Shown here: in pieces, positions 25,331-33,719 of the stretch
Numbering within the stretch: the first letter of the stretch is position 1
Layout: each line of letters starts with the position of its first letter
NCBI GenBank assembly: GCA_036407095.1
Contig: DASWZV010000155.1
Location: 1-64,000, forward strand
Reading direction: 5' to 3'
Length of the DNA stretch: 64,000 nt
Source of the DNA: Gp6-AA40 sp036407095
GTDB taxonomy: Bacteria; Acidobacteriota; Vicinamibacteria; Vicinamibacterales; UBA2999
Notes under the pieces: model-generated
The model's input: the letters and a program-made list of their open reading frames with translations, nothing else
The model's database searches: none
Told to the model about the DNA's origin: nothing
Program-made: the position numbers and the translations under genes

Positions 25331-27724
25331 CTACTCGTAGCGCAACGCGACGATCGGATCGACGCGCGACGCCTTGCGCGCTGGAATCACGCAAGCCAAA
25401 AGAGCAACCGCCGCGAGGCTCGCCGCCACCGTAAGATACGTGAGCGGATCACGCACCGGCGTCTCGAACATCAGACTCTCCAGCACGCGGTTCACGACCA
25501 GCGCGCCTGCAACGCCGACCCCAATACCCATTGCGCCCACGGTCATCCCTTCGCGCACGATCAGTCGCAGCACGTGCCCGCTCGGCGCACCGAGTGCCAT
25601 CCGCAACCCGATTTCCTGCGTGCGCTGATTGACCGAATAGGCGAGCACGCCATAGATCCCGATCGCCGCGATCAGCATCGCGACGCCGGCGAAGACGCCG
25701 AGCAGGATGGCGTTGAGCCTCGGCTGTGCGGCACTGTTCGCGAGCCATTCGTCCATCGTCTGCACCGTCGATATCGGGAGTGCTGCATCGAGCTGGTGAA
25801 CCTTCTGACGAATGGCGGGAAGAATCGATGTCGGCAGCGCCCCGGTTCGCACGACGACGTCCATCCGCGACGCGAGATTGAAACTCGGGTAGTAGATCGC
25901 CGGCGATTCGAGGTTGAGCGCCCGCTGTCGCACATCGCCGACGACGCCGATGACGGTGTACTCCCTGGAGGGATCTCCTTGTCGATGGAGCGTGCGGCCC
26001 AGCGGATCGCTCTCGCCCCAGAAGCGGCGTGCCGTCGTCCGGCTGACGATCACCACTCGTGGCGCGGCGATCGAACAGTCGCTGTCGAGGAATTCGCGTC
26101 CGCGGATGAGAGGGATGCTCATCGCACTGAAGTACCCAGGGCTCACCACACGCCAGTCGGTCGTGACGGCAGTGTCGGGCGGCATCGGGGAGGGGCCTCT
26201 CGTCACGATCGGCGTTGCGGTGTAGTTGCCGCCGCCGAACGGAATCCCGCTCGAGACTGCCGCAGCGCGCACCCCGGGAGTGGCGCGCAGCGATTCGAGG
26301 AGTCTGCGGTAGAACTCGGCGGTCGTCTCGGGCGGATACGTCGATGGGGGCAGCGCGAGCTGGAACGTGAGCAGACGATCGGGCTGGAAGCCGAGATCGA
26401 CGTGCTGCAACCGCAGCAGACTCTGCGCCAGGAGGCCGGCACCAATCAGCAGGACGGTCGCAAGCGCGAGCTCCGCGGCGGCGAGCGCGTTGCGCAGACG
26501 GGATCGTGGTCCAGCCGACGCTCGTGTCACCTGCTTCAAGACCTCATTGAGGTCGGTCTTCGCTGCGTGCCACGCCGGGGCAAGGCCGAAGAGGAGTCCC
26601 GTGACGATCGTCAGCGCGACCGCGAACAGCAGGACGGTGACGTCAATGCTCACGTCCGGCACCGGCAGCAGGTTGGCCGGTATCAGCGCGTTGATCGCAG
26701 TCACACCCCACCACGCAGCAAGAACCCCGATTGATCCTCCGATCGCAGAAAGCACCAGGCTCTCGACCAGCAACTGCTTCAGCAGCCGCGCGCGCCCGGC
26801 TCCCATTGCGGTGCGGACAGCGATCTCCTTCTGACGCGCTCCGGCGCGCGCGAGCAGCATGTTGGCCACATTGGCCGACGCGATCAGCAGCACGCACCCG
26901 ACTGCGGCGAGGAGTACGACGAGCGCTGTCTGCAGTTGAGGGCTCACGAACACGTGATAGAAGTCGACCAGTCGAATTCCCCAGTCCTCGACTTCGGGAT
27001 ACTGCTGGCCGACGTGCTTCGCGACGACGTCCATCTCCGCCTGCCCACGCTCCAGCGTGACGCCCGGACGCAGACGGCCGACGGCAAGGATCACGTGATT
27101 GAGTCGGATCTCCTTCGCTGGATCGATTGTGAGCGGAGTCCAGATGTCGCCGTTCGTCAGCTGCGCCAGCGCCGCCGGGGCGATCCCGACGACGGTGGTG
27201 TCGACACCGTTCAACGTCAGGGCGCGGCCGATGATCGAAGGGTCGCCGCCGAAGCGTCGCTTCCAGAGCGCTTCGCTGATCATCGCGACCTTCTCGCTGC
27301 CGGGACGATCCTCTCCGTCGCTGAACGATCGTCCAAGAACCGGCGTGATGCCGAGCAATGGAAACAGGGAAGGGGTGAGCGTGCGACCGGTGAATTGTTC
27401 CGGTTCGCCGTGACCGGTGAGGTTGAAGCTGGTGAAGCCCGTGGCTCCGATCTGAGCGAACGTCCGCTGCTGCTCCTTCCATGAGAGGTAGTTCAGCACC
27501 GAGGCGGCGAATCTCGGCAGATTCAGCTTGTCGTTCCGCTCCGCGATCCACACCAGTCGATCGGGTTCGTGATAGGGCAGGGGACGAAGCATCACCGCGT
27601 TGACGAAACTGAAGATCGCCGTATTGGCACCGATGCCGAGTGCGACCGTGAGCACGATCGCCAGCGTGAACAGCGGCGATTTCCGAAGCATTCGCGCGGT
27701 GTATCGAAGATCGTTGAGCAGCAT
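25331..27724 (-). CDS. Orphan FtsX/MacB-type permease (ADOP type)
   Basis: 797 residues, second permease of this type in the window. N-terminal helix LFTLAIVLTVALGIGANTAIF followed by VNAVMLRPLPY, two MacB-like periplasmic cores (FVSPQ region and SPGYFSAMSIPLIRGREF), central helices (TALVVLLAAVGCVLLIASAN), and three C-terminal helices ending in ASRVDPIVALRYE. It is only generally similar to the permease at 19610-22066, so the two are not a recent duplication. No ATPase is adjacent. ATG 27724 opens directly with MLLNDLRYTARML, the usual N terminus of the family. Confidence 0.9.
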   Translation of the reverse strand: MLLNDLRYTARMLRKSPLFTLAIVLTVALGIGANTAIFSFVNAVMLRPLPYHEPDRLVWIAERNDKLNLPRFAASVLNYLSWKEQQRTFAQIGATGFTSFNLTGHGEPEQFTGRTLTPSLFPLLGITPVLGRSFSDGEDRPGSEKVAMISEALWKRRFGGDPSIIGRALTLNGVDTTVVGIAPAALAQLTNGDIWTPLTIDPAKEIRLNHVILAVGRLRPGVTLERGQAEMDVVAKHVGQQYPEVEDWGIRLVDFYHVFVSPQLQTALVVLLAAVGCVLLIASANVANMLLARAGARQKEIAVRTAMGAGRARLLKQLLVESLVLSAIGGSIGVLAAWWGVTAINALIPANLLPVPDVSIDVTVLLFAVALTIVTGLLFGLAPAWHAAKTDLNEVLKQVTRASAGPRSRLRNALAAAELALATVLLIGAGLLAQSLLRLQHVDLGFQPDRLLTFQLALPPSTYPPETTAEFYRRLLESLRATPGVRAAAVSSGIPFGGGNYTATPIVTRGPSPMPPDTAVTTDWRVVSPGYFSAMSIPLIRGREFLDSDCSIAAPRVVIVSRTTARRFWGESDPLGRTLHRQGDPSREYTVIGVVGDVRQRALNLESPAIYYPSFNLASRMDVVVRTGALPTSILPAIRQKVHQLDAALPISTVQTMDEWLANSAAQPRLNAILLGVFAGVAMLIAAIGIYGVLAYSVNQRTQEIGLRMALGAPSGHVLRLIVREGMTVGAMGIGVGVAGALVVNRVLESLMFETPVRDPLTYLTVAASLAAVALLACVIPARKASRVDPIVALRYE

Positions 27725-27875
27725 GACGGCGTCTCCGGCGCGATCATAGCGTCACCATTCCCGACGAACCATCGGAGCGTGACGTCATGAGCGGGTGGGG
27801 GACAGAGTGCCGGCAGCCTGTGACGAGACGGACACGAACAGGCGCATCCCACCAGGCGGCACATCCATCGGCTGC

Positions 27876-27903
27876 TTGACCGACCAGACTGGTCGGATAT
27901 AGC
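27876..27903 (+). promoter_or_regulatory. Sigma-70-type promoter of the TonB receptor gene
   Basis: TTGACC at 27876-27881 (5 of 6 consensus) and TATAGC at 27898-27903 (4 of 6) with a 16-bp spacer, about 70 bases before the receptor ATG. The spacer carries one perfect dyad and a second lies just downstream of the expected transcription start, as in a regulated promoter. Confidence 0.6.
27880..27896. promoter_or_regulatory. 17-bp operator-like dyad in the promoter spacer
   Basis: CCGACCAGACTGGTCGG is a perfect 8-1-8 inverted repeat located between the -35 and -10 boxes. Such placement is typical of repressor operators (TetR-like dyads often look like this). No regulator gene is adjacent, so the binder is unknown. 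Confidence 0.5.
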
Positions 27904-27918
27904 ATCCTGTCATTAAGT

Positions 27919-27933
27919 TGAGACTGAGTCTCA
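27919..27933. promoter_or_regulatory. Fur-box-like 7-1-7 dyad
   Basis: TGAGACTGAGTCTCA is a perfect 7-1-7 inverted repeat with the spacing of the Fur core TGATAATNATTATCA; it keeps TGA..../....TCA and differs at inner positions. It lies at about +10 of the predicted transcript and upstream of a siderophore receptor, so Fur-type iron repression is plausible but not shown. Confidence 0.5.
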
Positions 27934-27971
27934 GACCTAGTATCAGACACCAAGGGAATCCGGAGAGCCGT

Positions 27972-30320
27972 ATGCGAACCCTGTGCAGTGCCCTGCTCGT
28001 GGTCATCATCCTTGCCCCGTCTGCCTGGGCGGCAGATCCGGAACCCTCCCAGAGTGCGCCCAGGATGGTCAGTATCGAGGGGCGGATCCTCGACCCGATG
28101 CAGATGGGCATCGCCGGCGCCGTGGTGACGGCCACGTCTGTCGATCGAGGCGCTGAGGTCGCAACGACGACGAGCGATCAGACCGGAGCATTCACGATGC
28201 CCGTCCCGGTCGGGCGCTACATCGTGAAGGCGTCGGCCCCAGGATTCGTCGACGCCTCGCTTCCGGTGACCGCCGACGGTACATCGTCAGGCTCTTCGAC
28301 CAGGTTCGTGCTCCAGATCGCCGGCCTCCAGGAGAAGGTCAAAGTCACCGCACGGGGGGGATACCAGGTGCCGGCTATCGCCTCGGCCACCAAGACCATG
28401 ACGCCGCTTCGCGACGTCCCTCAGTCGGTCACGGTGGTCACCCGCGAGCTGATCAAAGACCAGATGATGATGAGCATGGGTGACGTGATGCGCTACGTCC
28501 CGGGCATCACCGCTCACCAGGGCGAGAACAATCGCGATCAGGTGATCATCCGCGGCAACAGTTCGTCAGCGGACTTCTTCATGAACGGTGTGCGAGACGA
28601 TGTGCAGTACTACCGGGACCTCTACAACCTCGATCGGGTGGAGGTGCTCAAGGGACCGAACGCGCTGATCTTCGGCCGCGGCGGGGCCGGAGGCGTCGTC
28701 AACCGCGTCACGAAAGACGCGGGATTCATGCCGGTGAGGGAGCTGTCGCTGCAGGCGGGCACGTTCGGCAACCGTCGGTTCACGATCGACGTCGGTCAGC
28801 CGCTCAACGGCAAGGTGGCGGTCCGCTTCAACGGACTGTATGAGAACTCGGACAGCTTTCGGGACTTCGTGGGGATCGAGCGGTATGGCGTGACGCCCAA
28901 CGTGACCGTGAACGCGAGCGATCGCACCAAGGTGTCGTTCCGCTACGAATACCTGCACGATTCTCGTGGTGCCGATCGTGGCATCACGTCGTTCCAGGGA
29001 GCCCCGGCCGACGTCGACCCATCGACCTTCTACGGCAACCCGAACCTCAGCGAGGCGCGTGCCGACGTGAACATCGGGTCGGCCACGATCGAACATCGGT
29101 TCAACGGCGTCACGCTGCGCAACACGACCGCCCTCGCCAATTACGACCGCTTCTACCAGAACTTCGTACCCGGTGCGGTCACTCCCGACAAGAGTCAGGT
29201 GACGCTGACCGCCTACAACAACGCGACCGATCGCACGAACCTGTTCAACCAGACGGACGCCGCGATGATTGCGCACACCGGCGGGTTGCGGCATACCGTG
29301 CTCGCCGGCGCGGAGTTCGGTCACCAGCTGACCGACAACTTCCGCAACACCGGCTTCTTCGACAACACCGCCACTTCGATCCTCGCGCCGTACTCGGCGC
29401 CCACGATTTCGACACCGGTGACGTTCCGCCAGAACGCCACCGACGCAGACAATCACGTGGTCGCGAACGTCGCCGCCGCATACGTGCAGGATCAGATCGA
29501 TCTGTCATCGCACCTGCTGGCGCTTGCCGGCGTGCGCTTCGATCGCTTCGAACTCGATTACCACGACAATCGCGCCAACCTCGCGCGCGAGCGCCCCGAC
29601 AACCTCGTGTCGCCGCGTGCGGGCCTGGTCTACAAGCCGATCGTGCCGGTCTCGATTTATACGAGCTACAGCGTGTCGTATCTGCCCGGTTCGGGCGATC
29701 AGTTCTCGTCGTTGACGAACATTACCGAGCAGTTGAAGCCGGAACAGTTCACCAGCTACGAGGTCGGCGCCAAGTGGGACGCACGGCCGGGCCTGTCGTT
29801 GACGACTGCCGTGTACCGCCTCGATCGAACGAACACGCGCTCGACCGATCCAAACGATCCCACTCGCATCATGCAGACCGGCAGTCAGCGGACAAACGGT
29901 TTCGAGCTGGGCGCGAACGGATATGTGACCATGCGATGGAGCGTCGCTGGCGGGTACGCCTATCAGGATGCTTACGTGTCGCAGGCGACCGCGTCGGCCG
30001 TGACGGGTGCACAGGTCGGCCAGGTGCCGCACCACACGTTCTCGCTCTGGAACAACTACCAGGTGCTGCCGAAGGTCGGTGCCGCTCTCGGCATCGTGCA
30101 CCGGAGCGGCATGTTCGCGGCCATCGATGACACAGTGACGCTGCCAGGGTACACGCGCGCAGACGCGGCGGCATTCTTCACGGTGACTCGCCAGTTGCGG
30201 TTGCAGGTCAACGTCGAGAATCTCTTCGACACGAAGTACTTCATCAACGCCGACAGCAACACGAACATCTCGCCGGGGTTCCCGCGGGCGGTTCGGGTGG
30301 GACTGACGACGATGTTCTAA
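27972..30320 (+). CDS. TonB-dependent siderophore receptor
   Basis: 782-residue outer-membrane receptor. Signal peptide to about residue 20 (ALLVVIILAPSAWA), then a carboxypeptidase-regulatory-like beta-sandwich (about 32-105: SIEGRILDPMQMGIAGAVV), a plug domain (LRDVPQSVTVVTRELIKDQ, GITAHQGENNRDQVIIRGN, VEVLKGPNALIFGRGGAGG) and a 22-strand-type barrel ending in terminal Phe (RAVRVGLTTMF). The plug motifs match ferric-siderophore receptors, catecholate type most likely. The start is ATG 27972 (GGAG 7 bases upstream, followed by the signal peptide). The N-terminal sandwich domain is common in Acidobacteria and Bacteroidetes. The promoter carries two dyads. Confidence 0.9.
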   Translation: MRTLCSALLVVIILAPSAWAADPEPSQSAPRMVSIEGRILDPMQMGIAGAVVTATSVDRGAEVATTTSDQTGAFTMPVPVGRYIVKASAPGFVDASLPVTADGTSSGSSTRFVLQIAGLQEKVKVTARGGYQVPAIASATKTMTPLRDVPQSVTVVTRELIKDQMMMSMGDVMRYVPGITAHQGENNRDQVIIRGNSSSADFFMNGVRDDVQYYRDLYNLDRVEVLKGPNALIFGRGGAGGVVNRVTKDAGFMPVRELSLQAGTFGNRRFTIDVGQPLNGKVAVRFNGLYENSDSFRDFVGIERYGVTPNVTVNASDRTKVSFRYEYLHDSRGADRGITSFQGAPADVDPSTFYGNPNLSEARADVNIGSATIEHRFNGVTLRNTTALANYDRFYQNFVPGAVTPDKSQVTLTAYNNATDRTNLFNQTDAAMIAHTGGLRHTVLAGAEFGHQLTDNFRNTGFFDNTATSILAPYSAPTISTPVTFRQNATDADNHVVANVAAAYVQDQIDLSSHLLALAGVRFDRFELDYHDNRANLARERPDNLVSPRAGLVYKPIVPVSIYTSYSVSYLPGSGDQFSSLTNITEQLKPEQFTSYEVGAKWDARPGLSLTTAVYRLDRTNTRSTDPNDPTRIMQTGSQRTNGFELGANGYVTMRWSVAGGYAYQDAYVSQATASAVTGAQVGQVPHHTFSLWNNYQVLPKVGAALGIVHRSGMFAAIDDTVTLPGYTRADAAAFFTVTRQLRLQVNVENLFDTKYFINADSNTNISPGFPRAVRVGLTTMF

Positions 30321-30374
30321 CCCTTTGTGTTCTTTGTGTCCTTTGTGGCCAATTCCTTCGTGTTCTCAGTGGCC
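30321..30374. repeat. Short degenerate repeats, CTTTGTGTT/CTTTGTGGCC type
   Basis: Directly after the receptor stop the words CTTTGTGTT, CTTTGTGTC, CTTTGTGGCC, CCTTCGTGTT and CTCAGTGGCC follow one another. The same style of 9-10-base degenerate words occurs at 51397-51459 (GATCACGAA family), suggesting dispersed intergenic repeats. Confidence 0.6.
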
Positions 30375-30414
30375 ACGCGCTCGCCGCACTATCATGGGCG
30401 TACACGTGACGCCC

Positions 30415-31911
30415 ATGCCTCGTGGATTCGCTGCGTTCCAGGTCACCGTCTGCCTTCTGACGATGACCTCGGCGTGCGGCCCGCGTAGCGCCCCGGCGGG
30501 CGTGCCCGTTTCCCCGCAGCCGAATCCAACGCGACAACCTCCGGATACGGTTGCCAGTCCTCCGACCCCACCGGCGCCGTCCGTCCCGGCACCAACGAGA
30601 CCGCCTGAAGTCGAGCCGGCCAACTGTGCGCTGACTGCGGATTCCGGCGAACCCGTCGGAACGGTTGGCCTCAGCGATCCGGTCGTGCCATCGAACGCAC
30701 CACGTCCGACGAACGAGAGCGAGCGCGTCGTGTTTCGTCAGCTCTACGAGACGCTGGTTCGAGTCGATTGCACCGGCCGTGTGCGTCCCGGCCTGGCCGC
30801 GTCATGGCGATTCGACGCGACCGCGCGGAACTGGATCGTCGTCTTGCGGGAGAACGCCAGTTTCTCCGACGGCACGCCGGTCACCGCCAGTGACGTGAAG
30901 GGGAGCTGGACCGCCGACGCGGGAGCGTTGCGACCGCATGTCAGTCGTCTCGTCCGATCGATTGATCTCGTCGACGACCGGACCCTTGCGATTGCGTTGC
31001 GAAGCGAGCGGTCGGACGTGCCCATGCCGCTTGCTCATCCCGACCTGGCCATTGCCAGGTCGATCCCCGATTCGCCGTGGCCGCTCGGCACACGGTCCGT
31101 GCGGGTCGAGCCGGATTCCGGTGCGCCGCGTGCGAACGGCGCGTCAGTGATTACTCTCAGCGGGGGCACAGTTTCGTCCCCTCGCTTCCTCGTTGCACCC
31201 GGTGACCCGCGTGACCTTCTGGATCGCGGAGTCGACCTGCTGCTCACGCGCGATCCGGCAACGCTCACCTACGCAGCCACACTTCCCCAATTCCTGTCGG
31301 TCCCACTCGAGTGGCAGCACGTCTACGTCCAGCTCACGCCCGGGCGCTCGCGATTGTCACCGATGCTCTCCGAGGACGCGCGGCAACTATTGGCCCATGA
31401 TGCGGTGCGAGGCGAGGCGCGGGGGGCACGCGGGCCGTTCTGGTGGCAGATGGTGGAAGGGTGCGCGCTCGCTTCTACGCCGACGCGCGAACAGTCGTCG
31501 CCCATCCCGCGCATCGTGTACGACACCAACGATGGCGTGACGCGAGATCTGGCCGAGCGCTTCGTCGGCCTGGCTCGTGCGTCCGGCCCGGCTGCCGCCG
31601 CGTTTCTCGACGTGCTCCTGCCAGACCGTCCGAAGCGGACCTATCAGCGTGCCACCGCACTGAGCGGAGAGGCGTTGGTCGTGGCGCGCCGACGAGGAGC
31701 CGATGCCGGCTATGTCATGTCCTTGGACAGCCGTCCCGTTGATTCGTGCCGGGACCTGCTGGTCCTCATGGAGGGCGCGCGCTGGCTCGATCCCGAGACG
31801 ATCGTCCCGCTGGTCGAGACGCGTCTGCGGGCGATTGTGCGTCGCGGCCGCTCGGGCGTCACCGCGGAATGGGACGGGGGCCTGGTGCTTGCAAGGCGAG
31901 AGAAGGAATGA
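30415..31911 (+). CDS. Solute-binding lipoprotein (SBP family 5-like)
   Basis: 498 residues. Short signal sequence with lipobox-like TSAC (lipidated Cys at about 21), a Pro-rich linker (about 25-65), then a family-5 solute-binding fold: VFRQLYETLVRVDCTGRVRP, LAASWRFDATARNWIVVLRE, ASFSDGTPVTASDVKGSW. These match dipeptide/nickel-binding proteins, but the domain is shorter than usual. There is no ABC permease nearby; instead the gene is ATGA-coupled to a sensor kinase, so it probably serves ligand sensing. ATG 30415 is chosen for the signal peptide; ATG 30394 is possible. No good ribosome site is seen. Confidence 0.75.
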   Translation: MPRGFAAFQVTVCLLTMTSACGPRSAPAGVPVSPQPNPTRQPPDTVASPPTPPAPSVPAPTRPPEVEPANCALTADSGEPVGTVGLSDPVVPSNAPRPTNESERVVFRQLYETLVRVDCTGRVRPGLAASWRFDATARNWIVVLRENASFSDGTPVTASDVKGSWTADAGALRPHVSRLVRSIDLVDDRTLAIALRSERSDVPMPLAHPDLAIARSIPDSPWPLGTRSVRVEPDSGAPRANGASVITLSGGTVSSPRFLVAPGDPRDLLDRGVDLLLTRDPATLTYAATLPQFLSVPLEWQHVYVQLTPGRSRLSPMLSEDARQLLAHDAVRGEARGARGPFWWQMVEGCALASTPTREQSSPIPRIVYDTNDGVTRDLAERFVGLARASGPAAAAFLDVLLPDRPKRTYQRATALSGEALVVARRRGADAGYVMSLDSRPVDSCRDLLVLMEGARWLDPETIVPLVETRLRAIVRRGRSGVTAEWDGGLVLARREKE

Positions 31912-33602
31912 GCCTGCGCACGCGGCTGTTCCTCGCCTTTTCCGCCGTCGTTCTGATCCCGATTGCGCTCCTGGCGTTCGGACTCCGTCAGGAAATGACG
32001 AGACGTCTCACGGAGGAGTACCAGCGTCGCGTGAACACGGTGGTCGACGTCATCCGCAAGGATCTTGTGCGTGAGAACGCCGGGATATCGGATCGACTCG
32101 CCTCACTTGCGGGCGCGCTTCAGAACGACGCTCAGTTCCGGTCCGGAGCCGTCGCCGGCGTCGAGCCGGATCGAGACTACCTGCTCGACTACGCGGGTAC
32201 GGCCATGCGGCTCACCGGCCTGTCGATGCTCCAGATTCAGGATGCCGACGGCCGCATCATCAGTTCCGGTCACTTCCGCAACGAGCATGGCCGCGTGGAC
32301 GCCGATCTGGTATCGGCCCTGAGTCACGAGCGGGGAGTCGCCTTCGTGATGACGCGTGGGCCCGAGAGCGAGTTTCTGGCGCTCGCGCGCGTGCAGTCGT
32401 TCGTCCTCGGCGACCGCACCTTCACCATCGTCGGCGGCATCGCCATCGATCAGGCGTTCCTCGCCAGGCTGGCTCGCGATCGCGCGATCATCGTGTCGTT
32501 GCGTTATCCCGGTGGTGAGCTGTCGACCGCGCCCGACGCGAGTGCGACGCATGATTCCGCAGTCGGCCCGCCGATCACGGTTCCACTGATTCGAAGCGGA
32601 TCAGGGAACGAGCTCGACGTGACGCAGGCGCGGCTCGATGTCGTTCAGCCGCAGACGTCGCTCAAGGATCTGCTGCGCAGCGCGGACGCCTGGTTTGCTC
32701 TCGCAGCCGTGGGAACCGGTATCACCGCTCTGCTGCTGGCGGTCTGGGTCTCATCGCGGATCAGCCGGCCGCTGGCCGCGCTCGCGGAAAAGACGGCCGT
32801 GCTCGATCTCGATCGCCTCGACGTCGATTTCGATCCAGGCACGGACGAGGTCGGCAGATTGTCTCGACTCCTTGGTGACCTTGCCGCGCGGCTCCGCACC
32901 AGCACCGCACGCGTGCGGGAGGCCGAACGGCGCGCCACCGTCGGCGAACTCGCCCGCCAGATCAACCACGACATCAAGAACGGACTGATCCCGCTTCGCA
33001 ACGTGATGCGTCACCTGGCGCAAGTCGAGCGCGATCAGCCGGCCAGTCTCCCGGCGGTGTTCAGCGAGCGGCGGCACACGGTCGATTCGAGCATCGCGTA
33101 TCTCGAGACGCTGGCCACGAGCTATCAACGACTGTCGCGGCCGATGGCCCGACGTGAGTGCGATCTGAACACGCTCGTCGCCGACGTGGTCCGCGCCGCG
33201 AAGGGACACGAGCACGTCGCGTTCGAGACGAGCGTGACGAACCTGCGTCCGGTCGTGGGTGATCCGATCGCGTTCCGGCGTATCCTCGAGAACTTGATCA
33301 CGAACGCCGTGGACAGCCTGCAGATGAAGCCGGGTCGTGTCACTGTGTCGACGCAGATGGTCGATCGAAACGGTGAATTGCCGGCCGCCAGGATCACGAT
33401 CGGTGATACGGGATGTGGCATGACCCCCGACGAAGCGAGCCGGATCTTCGATGACTTCTATACGACGAAGGAAGGCGGCACCGGTCTCGGCCTCTCCATC
33501 GTCCGGCGGCTGGTGATGGATCTTCACGGCACGATCGAAGTCGACAGCGCGCCCGGGAAGGGCACGCGGATCGTCATAGATATTCCTTCGAGTGGGAAGT
33601 AG
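31908..33602 (+). CDS. Membrane sensor histidine kinase (HAMP)
   Basis: 564 residues. First helix LFLAFSAVVLIPIALLAFGL, extracytoplasmic sensor of about 240 residues with a PAS/Cache-like segment (MLQIQDADGRIISSGHF), second helix (ALAAVGTGITALLLAVWV), HAMP, then HisKA with the phospho-acceptor in ELARQINHDIKNGLIPL, and HATPase_c (N box LENLITNAVDSL, G1 GDTGCGMT, G2 GGTGLGLSIVRR). The HDIKN type is common in NtrB-like kinases, which fits the sigma-54 activator downstream. The start ATG 31908 overlaps the binding-protein stop (ATGA) with AAGGA just upstream; longer in-frame readings are not needed. Confidence 0.9.
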   Translation: MSLRTRLFLAFSAVVLIPIALLAFGLRQEMTRRLTEEYQRRVNTVVDVIRKDLVRENAGISDRLASLAGALQNDAQFRSGAVAGVEPDRDYLLDYAGTAMRLTGLSMLQIQDADGRIISSGHFRNEHGRVDADLVSALSHERGVAFVMTRGPESEFLALARVQSFVLGDRTFTIVGGIAIDQAFLARLARDRAIIVSLRYPGGELSTAPDASATHDSAVGPPITVPLIRSGSGNELDVTQARLDVVQPQTSLKDLLRSADAWFALAAVGTGITALLLAVWVSSRISRPLAALAEKTAVLDLDRLDVDFDPGTDEVGRLSRLLGDLAARLRTSTARVREAERRATVGELARQINHDIKNGLIPLRNVMRHLAQVERDQPASLPAVFSERRHTVDSSIAYLETLATSYQRLSRPMARRECDLNTLVADVVRAAKGHEHVAFETSVTNLRPVVGDPIAFRRILENLITNAVDSLQMKPGRVTVSTQMVDRNGELPAARITIGDTGCGMTPDEASRIFDDFYTTKEGGTGLGLSIVRRLVMDLHGTIEVDSAPGKGTRIVIDIPSSGK

Positions 33603-33709
33603 AAATGCAAAATTCAAAATGCAAAATGCAAAATGCAAAACAAGACGTGACCCGCAGGCAGTGCTTTCATTTTGCATTTTGCATTTTGCATTTCGCATTT
33701 TGAATTTCT
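33603..33709. repeat. AT-rich inverted repeat of AAAATGC heptamers
   Basis: Left arm 33603-33640 is built from AAAATGC words, right arm 33669-33709 from the complementary GCATTTT words, around a 28-base GC-rich centre. The transcript could fold into a long A-U-rich hairpin between the kinase and regulator genes. The 20-mer at 33603-33622 recurs exactly, inverted, at 49874-49893. Its AT content is far below the surroundings in GC, suggesting an inserted dispersed element. Confidence 0.8.
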
Positions 33710-33719
33710 TGAATTACCA

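Noticed and set aside
19610..27724. Complete MacAB-type efflux operon
   Set aside because: No MacA-like adaptor or ATPase gene lies next to either permease; both have the orphan duplicated layout.
33672..33719. Earlier start for the sigma-54 regulator inside the AT-rich repeat
   Set aside because: The extra 16 residues derive from GCATTTT repeats and precede a standard receiver N terminus.
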